DNA from: Chitinophagaceae bacterium
Lineage (GTDB): Bacteria; Bacteroidota; Bacteroidia; Chitinophagales; Chitinophagaceae
Direction: 5' to 3'
Assembly: GCA_003455235.1 (NCBI GenBank)
Contig: DMRT01000168.1
Location: forward strand, 1 to 7,501
Length of the DNA: 7,501 bases
Position 1 is the first letter of the stretch, and every line of letters begins with the position of its first letter. The translations under genes and the position numbers were made by a program. Under the pieces are notes generated by a model. That model did no database searches. It was not told where the DNA came from and saw only the letters and a list, made by a program, of their open reading frames with translations. This document shows positions 1 to 5,942 of this stretch, piece by piece.

Positions 1-12
1 CCCGTTAACGGG
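1..12. repeat. Perfect 12-base palindrome at window edge, possible remnant of an upstream terminator
   Basis: CCCGTTAACGGG equals its own reverse complement and is followed by a T-rich tract at about 16-26. It could be the inner part of a longer hairpin that starts before the window, for instance a terminator of an upstream gene, or an operator just upstream of the -7 box. The visible stem is only four G/C pairs if TTAA is the loop, so it is weak alone. Confidence 0.35.
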
Positions 13-19
13 AAGTCTT

Positions 20-27
20 TATTTTTG
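20..27 (+). promoter_or_regulatory. Putative Bacteroidota-type -7 promoter element
   Basis: TATTTTTG at 20-27 matches the TAnnTTTG -7 consensus used by the Bacteroidota primary sigma factor. It sits about 23 bases before the ATG at 51, implying a short leader of about 15-20 bases. The matching -33 TTG element would fall at or before the left edge, so it cannot be checked. The tract is T-rich, so a chance match is possible. Confidence 0.45.
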
Positions 28-50
28 CCCGTATTAAAACAATCAACCAA

Positions 51-647
51 ATGAAAACGACCCGTTCAGTTATTTCCGCTTTCCTTCTTCTCTTTTTTGT
101 TTCACCGGCTTTGGCGCAACAGGTAGACCTTAATAAAGGTGATCTTTCCATCCTGAAAGGAGAAAAAACCATCAACATTGAATTCACGTTCGACAAAACC
201 ACCGTTGGTGATGATGGCAAGGAAGCGGAATACATCAAAAGAAAAACACAGGAATACAACGAGAAAGAAAAAGGCAGTGGTGAGATATGGGCCCGCAAAT
301 GGGAAGAGGACAAGCAGGACAAGTTTCCGCCCAAGTTCATCCTCGGTTTTACCAACATGAGTAAAATGACCGTAAGCAAAGACGCCAAGTACACGCTCAT
401 CTTTAACACCAAGGCCATTGAACCGGGTTACCAGGTGGGTGTTACCAAACGGAATGCCGGCATCGACGGAACCGTTACTATTGTGGAGACAGCCAATCCC
501 GCCAAAAAACTCATTGTACTTTCTGTTGAACGGCCCGGTGAGAACAAATGGAGAGGTGCCGCCTTTGATGCCGGATCCAGGATCGCCGATGCGTATTACC
601 TCTCTGGCCAGAAAGTAGGCAAGTTCATCGCCAAGGGGGGCGAATAA
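51..647 (+). CDS. Exported protein of unknown function, 198 aa
   Basis: I do not recognise the family. Residues 1-22 form a clear Sec signal peptide: basic MKTTR start, hydrophobic core FLLLFFV, and an ALA|QQ cleavage site. The mature protein is small (about 176 aa), highly charged and lysine-rich, with an acidic/lysine stretch at 55-92 and a more beta-like half after 93. There is no lipobox cysteine, no later membrane segment and no cysteine at all in the mature chain, so it is probably periplasmic or loosely outer-membrane associated. The C-terminal part (about 168-194, with AAFDAGSRIADAYYLSG and VGKFI) looks like the best conserved block. The ATG at 51 fits the signal peptide and follows an A-rich leader without a Shine-Dalgarno sequence, as usual in Bacteroidota. 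The gene ends 51 bases before the next exported protein, so the two are probably co-transcribed. Confidence 0.8.
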   Translation: MKTTRSVISAFLLLFFVSPALAQQVDLNKGDLSILKGEKTINIEFTFDKTTVGDDGKEAEYIKRKTQEYNEKEKGSGEIWARKWEEDKQDKFPPKFILGFTNMSKMTVSKDAKYTLIFNTKAIEPGYQVGVTKRNAGIDGTVTIVETANPAKKLIVLSVERPGENKWRGAAFDAGSRIADAYYLSGQKVGKFIAKGGE

Positions 648-698
648 ATATCCCTTCCCTCTTTTTTATTTATCCTTTATAAAATGTAATTCTTCTTT

Positions 699-2330
699 AT
701 GAAATATCTAGGCCTCGCTGCTGCACTCCTGTTGTGCACAGCAACCATTGCCCAAAGCAAAAAATTCAATTTTAAACTGGGTTCTGAATATGAACTGCCC
801 CGCAAGTCAGACGATCTTTCTTTTTTTGGCAACGACCGCGACGGCATCATCAACCTTTCCCTGAAAAAGGATGAGCTTAACATTGTGCGGTTCGATCCGA
901 AATCACTGACACAAACCTCCGAAAAAAGAATTGAGCTTCCGGAAGCCACCAAAAACTTCAACAGCGAAACGGTAACCGAATTCAACAACAAGGATTATTA
1001 CTGGATCCACAGCGACTGGGATAAAGAATCCAAGGTTGAAGCCCTGTACTTCGATAAGCTCGACATTGTTGCCGGCAAGCTCACCTCCACCAACAACAAA
1101 ATGTTTGAAACCTCCCGGCTCACGGGTGATTATGTTTCATCCGGTTTTTACCAGGTAAAAGTGGAGAACAAATACAAATTCAACTACGACGCCGATCACA
1201 AGAAGCTGCTGGTAAGCTACCGCCTGTGGCCCGAGGAAAAGAATGATAAAAAGAATTACGACCGCATTGGCCTGCAGGTATTTGATGACAACATGAAAAA
1301 ACTCTGGGGTGGCGAATTCACCATGCCCTATACCGAAGCAATCATGGATAATTCTGATTTCTCCATCGACGGCAATGGCAATGCCTACATGCTGGCCAAA
1401 GTGTATGACTCTGAAAAAAGGAGAGAAAAGGATAAAGAAACAGGCCGGCCGGGCTACCATTTTGAAGTGCTGAAATTTGTAAAGGGCAGTAACAAGATCA
1501 TTACGGCCGTGGTGAACCTCGACGATTATTTTATTCACGAAACATCATTGATCGAAAATTTCAACCACGAAATGATCATCGCCTGCACCTACAGCAAAAA
1601 ATCAACAGGCACGGGCACCGACGGGATCTTCCTGGCGGCACTTGACCAGAACAACAAAGTGATCAAGTACAAAAATGGGTATTATGAATTCCCGCTGGCC
1701 GACCTGCAGAAGTTTGAATCGGCCCGTACCAGGCGGAAAATGGAAAAGAAAGACGACTACGAGGCGCCCAACCTGGTGGTCCGCAATATCATCGTGGAAA
1801 GCGATGGCGCCGTGCTGATGGTAATGGAAGAATATTACAAGGTGGTGTACCGCACCTACGACCGCAATACCACCACCACCAACACCACCTTTTATTATGA
1901 AGACATTATTGCCGGAAGGGTGAGTGCATCGGGCCAGTTTGAATGGCTGCGCAAGATTCCGAAAAAACAAAAAGGTTCCACCACCAGCTACAGTTCGCAG
2001 ATCAATTATAACCTGCCGGGCACCATGGGCTTTAAACTGATCAGTGATGCCTCCGGTTATTATTTCCTGTACCTCGATAACAAAAAGAACATCGATATCC
2101 AGGAAGATGAAGTACCGAAATACCATGTGGATGGCGCCGGCGGACAGGTGGTGGTATCCAAGCTCGACCGGGCCGGTGTGATCACCAACAAAGAAATATT
2201 ATTTGATACGCGGGAAGAAGACGTGATGGTTTTTCCGGCCAAGTTCACCCAGATCAACGGCAACCAGTTTATTGGCCGGGCAAAAGTGAAGCGGAACCGG
2301 TTTCAGCCATTGCTGATAACGGTAAACTGA
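699..2330 (+). CDS. Large exported protein of unknown function, 543 aa, probably beta-rich
   Basis: No family is recognised with confidence. Residues 1-18 form a signal peptide (MKYLGLAAALLLCTATIA|QS). Cys13 lies inside the hydrophobic core and lacks a lipobox, so this is not an obvious lipoprotein. The mature chain has no membrane segment. It contains recurrent strand-turn segments such as FSIDGNGNAYMLAKVYD (221-237), GTDGIFLAALDQNNKVI (306-322), IVESDGAVLMVMEEYY (365-380), ISDASGYYFLYLDNK (448-462) and QVVVSKLDRAGVI (483-495). The D-x-x-G-x-x-Y/L-hydrophobic pattern spaced along the chain suggests a beta-propeller or similar beta-sheet repeat fold; that is inference. A Thr-rich run is at 390-397. 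The intergenic stretch after the first gene is pyrimidine-rich and shows no separate promoter. The gene converges on the ligase gene across a palindromic element. Confidence 0.8.
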   Translation: MKYLGLAAALLLCTATIAQSKKFNFKLGSEYELPRKSDDLSFFGNDRDGIINLSLKKDELNIVRFDPKSLTQTSEKRIELPEATKNFNSETVTEFNNKDYYWIHSDWDKESKVEALYFDKLDIVAGKLTSTNNKMFETSRLTGDYVSSGFYQVKVENKYKFNYDADHKKLLVSYRLWPEEKNDKKNYDRIGLQVFDDNMKKLWGGEFTMPYTEAIMDNSDFSIDGNGNAYMLAKVYDSEKRREKDKETGRPGYHFEVLKFVKGSNKIITAVVNLDDYFIHETSLIENFNHEMIIACTYSKKSTGTGTDGIFLAALDQNNKVIKYKNGYYEFPLADLQKFESARTRRKMEKKDDYEAPNLVVRNIIVESDGAVLMVMEEYYKVVYRTYDRNTTTTNTTFYYEDIIAGRVSASGQFEWLRKIPKKQKGSTTSYSSQINYNLPGTMGFKLISDASGYYFLYLDNKKNIDIQEDEVPKYHVDGAGGQVVVSKLDRAGVITNKEILFDTREEDVMVFPAKFTQINGNQFIGRAKVKRNRFQPLLITVN

Positions 2331-2335
2331 TCATT

Positions 2336-2420
2336 AAATGTCATTGCGGTCCGCCGGGGGGCGGAGAATCAATCTGCGGTTCAGGAGATTGCTTCGTCAT
2401 TCCTCCCCGCAATGACGTTT
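2336..2420. repeat. REP-like nested palindromic element between convergent genes
   Basis: The outer arms are GTCATTGCGG (2340-2349) and CCGCAATGAC (2407-2416), a perfect 10-bp inverted repeat. It extends by a T-G wobble and three A-T pairs to 2336-2420. Inside are two further hairpins: TCCGCC/GGCGGA with a GGGG loop (2350-2365), and CAATCT/AGATTG around GCGGTTCAGG (2370-2391). The fold is a closed stem with two inner hairpins, like a small REP element or MITE. GTCATT recurs at 2396-2401 and can pair with the same right arm. It lies almost entirely in the gap between convergent genes, the usual place for such elements. The core (GTCATTGCGG, AGGAATGACGAAGCAATCTC on the - strand) resembles dispersed repeats I have seen in many bacterial genomes. 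Confidence 0.7.
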
Positions 2421-2422
2421 TT
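2395..2422 (+). terminator. Possible intrinsic terminator for the + strand gene pair
   Basis: CGTCATT (2395-2401) pairs with AATGACG (2411-2417) around a nine-base loop, and TTTTT follows at 2418-2422. This is the usual hairpin-plus-T-tract layout for the 699-2330 transcript. The stem is only seven pairs and AT-rich. It competes with the larger inverted repeat that uses the same right arm, so termination strength is uncertain. The T tract runs into the stop codon of the opposing ligase gene. Confidence 0.35.
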
Positions 2423-3716
2423 AATTCCTCCTGTCGATGAACTTGATGGCTTTGCGGCTGCCTTCCGGGAATTGTATCTTCTGCATCTCATCCTTGTTCA
2501 CATATTGTATATGCGGGCTCACCCGCAGGCGGGCCTGTAAATAAGAACGGATCTTCCGGTCGGTTTCTTCGTTGTTGTTTTCCGGCAGCAAATGCAGCTT
2601 TACTTCATCGGTACCGATTTCATTGGAATATACTTCGGCCACAAAATCCTTTACCTCTTCCATTTCATTCAGCAGGTCGAACAAGGAAGGGGGATATAAA
2701 GTAGTGCCTTTGAATTTGATCATTTGTTTTTTACGTCCCACCACCGGTGATAAACGCAGCGTATTTCTGCCACACCTGCACGGCTTATCATCATACACGC
2801 AGATATCCCCGGTTTTGTAACGAAGCAGCGGCATACCTTCCACCCCCAGCGTGGTGATGGTTACTTCGCCGGGCTGACCCGGGCCAACAGGTTTGTTCAT
2901 TTCATCCAGCAGTTCCACAATCAGCAGTTCAGGCTGCAGGTGCCCGCCTTTGCACTCGCTGCATTCGGTAAAGGCTGTTTGCATTTCGGTGGAAGCATAG
3001 GTGGAAAATAATTTAATGTTCCAGGCATCGGTAATGCGCTTACCGAGCGTGTTTAGTGAAAAATCGGTGTTGCGGATATTTTCGCCGATGCAGATCGCTT
3101 TCTGCACGGAAGAATGGTTGATGTTGATCTTGTGCTCCTGCGCAAACTGGATCAGCTTGAGAATGAAAGAAGGAACCGCCACGATGGCTGTTGGCTTCAG
3201 CCGCTGAATGGTTTCCCATTGCAGCGATGGTACACCGGGCCCCAGGCGGATGATGCCGGCTCCCAGTTTTCTCAATCCTGAATAATAAGCCATGCCTGCC
3301 ATGAACTGCCGGTCGAGTGTAAGCATCAGCTGGTACACATCGTCCGGAGATCCTTCGGCACTGATGAAAGAGCAATACTCATTATGCGTAAGCCGGTTAA
3401 GGTCGTTTTCCGTTAGTGCAACAGTAACCGGGCTGCCCAGGGTGCCGGAGGTGGAGCTGTACTCAATGACCTGGTCGCGGGGCACACATAAAAAATCGTT
3501 GTTGCGCTGCTGCAGGTCTTCCTTCATGGTAACCGGTATGCCCAGCAGGTCTTCCACCGTTTTAATGCCTTTTACATTAAACTTTGCCTGGCTGAATAAT
3601 TCCCGGTAAAAAGGCGACCGTTCATTCAGGTAGGCAACGGTTTCCTGCAGTTTCTTATCCTGCATTTCTTTTATCTGTGCCTTGCTTTTAAAAGCAGCAT
3701 CTGCTGAGTATGTCAT
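2421..3716 (-). CDS. PaaK/CapK-like adenylate-forming ligase (phenylacetate-CoA ligase family), 431 aa
   Basis: Members of the ANL superfamily activate a carboxylic acid as acyl-AMP and pass it to CoA or a carrier protein. The PaaK-type signatures are present: the ATP-binding loop YSSTSGTLGSP (86-96), YASTE (240-244), the ribose-binding TGD (302-304), a GRKKQMIKFKG hinge block (327-337) and a small C-terminal domain ending in GSRKAIKFID. Lys422 or Lys425 is the candidate adenylation lysine. Cys252, Cys255, His259, Cys313 and Cys315 could form a metal site, as proposed for some PaaK relatives. Length is typical for the family. The ATG overlaps the acpS stop codon (ATGA), so translation is probably coupled. 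Beside AcpS, a likely role is activating an aromatic starter acid such as a 4-coumarate or hydroxybenzoate type for a carrier protein. True phenylacetate catabolism is unlikely because no other paa genes are visible. The substrate is not readable from sequence. Confidence 0.85.
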   Translation of the reverse strand: MTYSADAAFKSKAQIKEMQDKKLQETVAYLNERSPFYRELFSQAKFNVKGIKTVEDLLGIPVTMKEDLQQRNNDFLCVPRDQVIEYSSTSGTLGSPVTVALTENDLNRLTHNEYCSFISAEGSPDDVYQLMLTLDRQFMAGMAYYSGLRKLGAGIIRLGPGVPSLQWETIQRLKPTAIVAVPSFILKLIQFAQEHKININHSSVQKAICIGENIRNTDFSLNTLGKRITDAWNIKLFSTYASTEMQTAFTECSECKGGHLQPELLIVELLDEMNKPVGPGQPGEVTITTLGVEGMPLLRYKTGDICVYDDKPCRCGRNTLRLSPVVGRKKQMIKFKGTTLYPPSLFDLLNEMEEVKDFVAEVYSNEIGTDEVKLHLLPENNNEETDRKIRSYLQARLRVSPHIQYVNKDEMQKIQFPEGSRKAIKFIDRRN

Positions 3717-4090
3717 GACTTTTCAATTATTACCATGGCGCTTGCCACTGATTTAAGATGAGAGAGGGAAACAAATATATTTCCCGTTTTCATTTTTGAT
3801 ACCGTTTCTGCCGTTGTTCCCAGGAAATGAAGTTCCGGCTTGCCATCCGCATCGGGCAGCACTTCAATTTCATTGAATGCCGTGCCGGTTATCCAGCCGG
3901 TGCCAATGGCTTTCAGGAATGCTTCCTTGGCGGCAAAGCGGGCGGCATAGTGTTCGTATTTATTTGTCTTTGCCTCGCAATATATTATTTCTGCCGGCGA
4001 AAACACCAGTTCCTTAAAGCCGGCTTTCTTTTCCATCTTTTCAGCCACCCGTTCCACTTCTATGAGGTCGGTACCAATACCCAGGATCAT
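3713..4090 (-). CDS. acpS: Holo-[acyl-carrier-protein] synthase AcpS, 125 aa
   Basis: AcpS transfers 4'-phosphopantetheine from CoA to a conserved serine of acyl carrier proteins in the cytoplasm, converting apo to holo form. The full-length family pattern is present: GIGTDLIEVERV at 4-15 with metal-binding Asp8, RFAAKEAFLKAIGTG at 51-65 with metal-binding Glu56 and Lys55, and SLSHLKSVASA at 108-118. The 125-residue length is normal for group I AcpS trimers. The ATG at 4090 starts directly with the conserved MILGIGTDL. The four-base overlap with the ligase gene suggests both products serve one carrier-protein pathway. It could instead be the only, housekeeping AcpS of the genome. Upstream, 190 bases of palindromic repeats separate it from the C45 gene, and I see no convincing TAnnTTTG promoter there. 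Confidence 0.95.
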   Translation of the reverse strand: MILGIGTDLIEVERVAEKMEKKAGFKELVFSPAEIIYCEAKTNKYEHYAARFAAKEAFLKAIGTGWITGTAFNEIEVLPDADGKPELHFLGTTAETVSKMKTGNIFVSLSHLKSVASAMVIIEKS

Positions 4091-4137
4091 GGTCTTTTTT
4101 TTATCCGGGGCTAAAGCCCCATGAGATGAATGGTTTC

Positions 4138-4198
4138 CCGTTGCCCCGGTCTTAAGACCGGGGCAACGGATATCAAATCATTACCCGGGCTTTAGCCC
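4138..4198. repeat. Copy 1 of the 75-base-period B-A repeat unit
   Basis: The copy begins with a perfect 32-base palindrome (4138-4169, two 16-base arms around CTTAAG). GATATCAAAT follows at 4169-4178, and the A palindrome GGGCTTTAGCCC ends it at 4187-4198. Hand alignment with copy 2 gives 47 of 61 identical positions and no gaps. Confidence 0.8.
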
Positions 4199-4212
4199 CG
4201 AAGAGAATTGAT

Positions 4213-4273
4213 TTTTTGCCCTGGCCTTAAGGCCGGGGTTAATGATATCAAATTATTTGTCGGGCTTTAGCCC
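4213..4273. repeat. Copy 2 of the 75-base-period B-A repeat unit
   Basis: This copy has the same layout as copy 1, 75 bases further on: an imperfect palindrome around GGCCTTAAGGCC (4223-4234), GATATCAAAT at 4244-4253 and GGGCTTTAGCCC at 4262-4273. Several arm differences from copy 1 keep pairing: T-A became C-G at 4225/4232, G-C became T-A at 4215/4242, and there are T-G wobbles at 4222/4235 and 4218/4239. T-T mismatches occur at 4217/4240 and 4214/4243. Confidence 0.8.
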
Positions 4274-4280
4274 AACATAA

Positions 4281-5942
4281 TTAATTTTTATTTATTTTTT
4301 TTATCTGCTCCCTCACATGATCTTCTTCCTTCTTTGTCGCTATTACCTTGGTAAGAGCAAGCTGGTAATATCTCAATGCCGCCGTATAATTCTTCCTCTT
4401 ATACAAATAATCGCCGGCCAGCACATAGGTATTATAAAATTCCGGGTTGCTGTTTACCAGGCTGTCGGTATTCACATCAGCTCCGTCCAATATACGCTGC
4501 TTGATGTTGCGGAACACGACAAAGTTTTTATATGCCGGCGTAAGCAGGAAAGAATCCGGCGCAATGCGAAGGCTGCTGTCGGATACTTCTTTGTTTTCCT
4601 TCATTCCCTTCAAGGCAAAGATCCTGTTCAGGTCGTAGGCCACATACTCTCCCAGCTGCCAGGGCGAAGTGGAAACCCAAACTAATAATTTTTCCGGTTC
4701 AAACACAATGGAATGATGGGCAATGAGCTGGTTGATGGCTTTTTCATTTCCCATGCCGATGTTGGCGCCGTTCAATCCTTTCTGATCACGGAGAATGTTG
4801 ATCGTCTTCTGAACCGAGTTTTTACCGTTGGCATTGATAAGCTCCATCATCCGCTGGTAGCGGTAAGAGGACGCACTTTCCTTTTCCTGTTCGATGTTCA
4901 TCTTTGTTTTTCCCAGGCCATTGCTTTGAAAATGATTGGTGCAAACAATGAAATCCTTCCGGGGATCGTATACGTCCAGGCTGTCGGGTGTTTTTTCAAT
5001 GATCACGGCTTTGCGGTCGGCAGCGGAAGCCACTAAAAAAGATTCCGATACAAACATCTTCCTTGACCGGGCAATGCGGATGGCCTCGCTGATGTTCTTT
5101 GCATATTGAAGAATTTCTTTTGTAACCAGCGATACCGGTGTGGCCGAACCGGTAGGCAGGCTCGACTTGGCCGCATTGATGGTAACCGTCAGTCCCTGGT
5201 CATTCATCCCCGAAACAGCGCCGGTGAATCCACCCCAGGTAACCGTCATGAATTTATGCCCCTGTTTGGGATTGAAGAACGCCACAATCTTGTCTTCCGC
5301 AAATTTATCGCCTACATAAAAATCAAAATTACGGCCGATGATCATGGTGCTGTCTTCCGACAGAGCCCCCCAGGTACCGAAGGAAGTGCAGCCCACCATG
5401 GCCAGGTTCTGCACCGCATGGCCGATATCATGTGCGGCATGATAGTTCAGTATACGCTGGTAGTTGGAACCGAGGTACTGGTATTTAGGTGAAGCCGATT
5501 CAGATACGCCATAGATCTCTTCCTGGTATTCTTCGGAAACATTTTCATCCAGGTTGCGGTTGAAAAAGCCAATGGCGTATTTTAGAAAACTCCGTTTGAA
5601 TTTCGAGGGGATCATCTTTTCTATCTGTTCGGCAAAATGATCCTCCTGCCGCACCACCAGTTCGGCGGTGAGTTTTCCGTTGATCACCCCCCGTTCAAAA
5701 GCATCGCCCTCCACGTATAGTTCATACAAACCGCTTTTGCTGTGGCGGAACCAGTTGTTGTTGATGGTGTAGAACCCGTTGCCGTGATCGGTGCGCTGCA
5801 GGTTCATGCTGCTCATATCGGCAACCGTTGGCGGGTCTACTTTGGATACCTGCACGATATACACAGCGCCGGCAATCAGCAGCAGCAGGATAACAGCGAA
5901 CACATAGCCAACCCGTTTCCAGAATTTTTTTCGTTTAAGCAT
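4281..5942 (-). CDS. C45-family Ntn acyltransferase/hydrolase with N-terminal membrane anchor, 553 aa
   Basis: This protein belongs to the acyl-CoA:6-aminopenicillanate acyltransferase (peptidase C45) group of Ntn hydrolases. These precursors cut themselves before a cysteine, which becomes the N-terminal nucleophile. The family entry motif LYVEGDAFERGVINGKL lies at 73-89. The predicted cleavage and nucleophile site is G184|C185 in VGCTSFGTWG. GRNFDF (203-208), GMNDQGLTVTINA (245-257) and TNHF (335-338) match the usual active-site strands. A basic MLKRKKFWKR start followed by one hydrophobic segment (about 12-31) predicts an inner-membrane anchor with the catalytic domain in the periplasm. The C-terminal region after about 500 has a TPR-like helix pair (YVLAGDYLYKRKNYTAALRYYQLAL), beyond the usual C45 core. 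Its ATG lies eight bases inside the upstream oxidoreductase gene. It could be an amidase, ester hydrolase or acyltransferase. Within an aryl polyene cluster an acyl-transfer role is plausible but unproven. Confidence 0.85.
   Translation of the reverse strand: MLKRKKFWKRVGYVFAVILLLLIAGAVYIVQVSKVDPPTVADMSSMNLQRTDHGNGFYTINNNWFRHSKSGLYELYVEGDAFERGVINGKLTAELVVRQEDHFAEQIEKMIPSKFKRSFLKYAIGFFNRNLDENVSEEYQEEIYGVSESASPKYQYLGSNYQRILNYHAAHDIGHAVQNLAMVGCTSFGTWGALSEDSTMIIGRNFDFYVGDKFAEDKIVAFFNPKQGHKFMTVTWGGFTGAVSGMNDQGLTVTINAAKSSLPTGSATPVSLVTKEILQYAKNISEAIRIARSRKMFVSESFLVASAADRKAVIIEKTPDSLDVYDPRKDFIVCTNHFQSNGLGKTKMNIEQEKESASSYRYQRMMELINANGKNSVQKTINILRDQKGLNGANIGMGNEKAINQLIAHHSIVFEPEKLLVWVSTSPWQLGEYVAYDLNRIFALKGMKENKEVSDSSLRIAPDSFLLTPAYKNFVVFRNIKQRILDGADVNTDSLVNSNPEFYNTYVLAGDYLYKRKNYTAALRYYQLALTKVIATKKEEDHVREQIKKINKN

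Larger units (their letters stand above)
4105..4273. repeat. Array of five alternating palindromes in the gap between acpS and the C45 gene
   Basis: The 190-base gap holds two kinds of palindrome in the order A-B-A-B-A. A elements have a GGGC/GCCC core: GGGGCTAAAGCCCC at 4107-4120, and GGGCTTTAGCCC at 4187-4198 and 4262-4273. The first A is in the opposite orientation to the other two. B elements are longer and centred on CTTAAG: 4138-4169 (32 bases, perfect) and about 4215-4242 (imperfect). Segments 4138-4198 and 4213-4273 form a direct repeat with a 75-base period. Such GC-rich palindromes are typical of dispersed REP-like repeats. The array sits inside what otherwise looks like one operon and could act as an mRNA stability or attenuation element. 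I see no small gene in it. Confidence 0.85.

Noticed and set aside
677..991. 104-residue open frame on the - strand over the start of the second + strand gene
   Set aside because: It lies antisense to the signal peptide region of a well-supported gene and shows no family motif.
1602..2126. 174-residue open frame on the - strand inside the 543-residue exported protein gene
   Set aside because: The hydrophobic His/Val/Phe-rich composition is what the reverse strand of a lysine- and aspartate-rich gene gives. It has no start context of its own.
3040..3375. 111-residue alternative frame within the ligase gene
   Set aside because: It is on the same strand but out of frame with the conserved ANL motifs. 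No frameshift is needed, because the ligase is intact from end to end.
2421..3716. Phenylacetate degradation gene paaK
   Set aside because: The fold is PaaK-like, but no ring-hydroxylating or other paa genes are present and AcpS is directly coupled, so the specific symbol is not justified.
4105..4273. CRISPR array
   Set aside because: The repeated units are long palindromes with only two copies, there are no uniform unique spacers, and no cas genes are nearby.
4091..4280. Separate promoter for acpS on the - strand
   Set aside because: The closest matches, such as TAATTTG in the linker near 4250, lack one base of the TAnnTTTG spacing and belong to the repeat unit, so I do not call a promoter.
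4262..4280. Intrinsic terminator for the C45 gene on the - strand
   Set aside because: The GGGC/GCCC hairpin has a short stem and the sequence after it on the - strand is mixed (GACAAATAATTT), without a proper T run.
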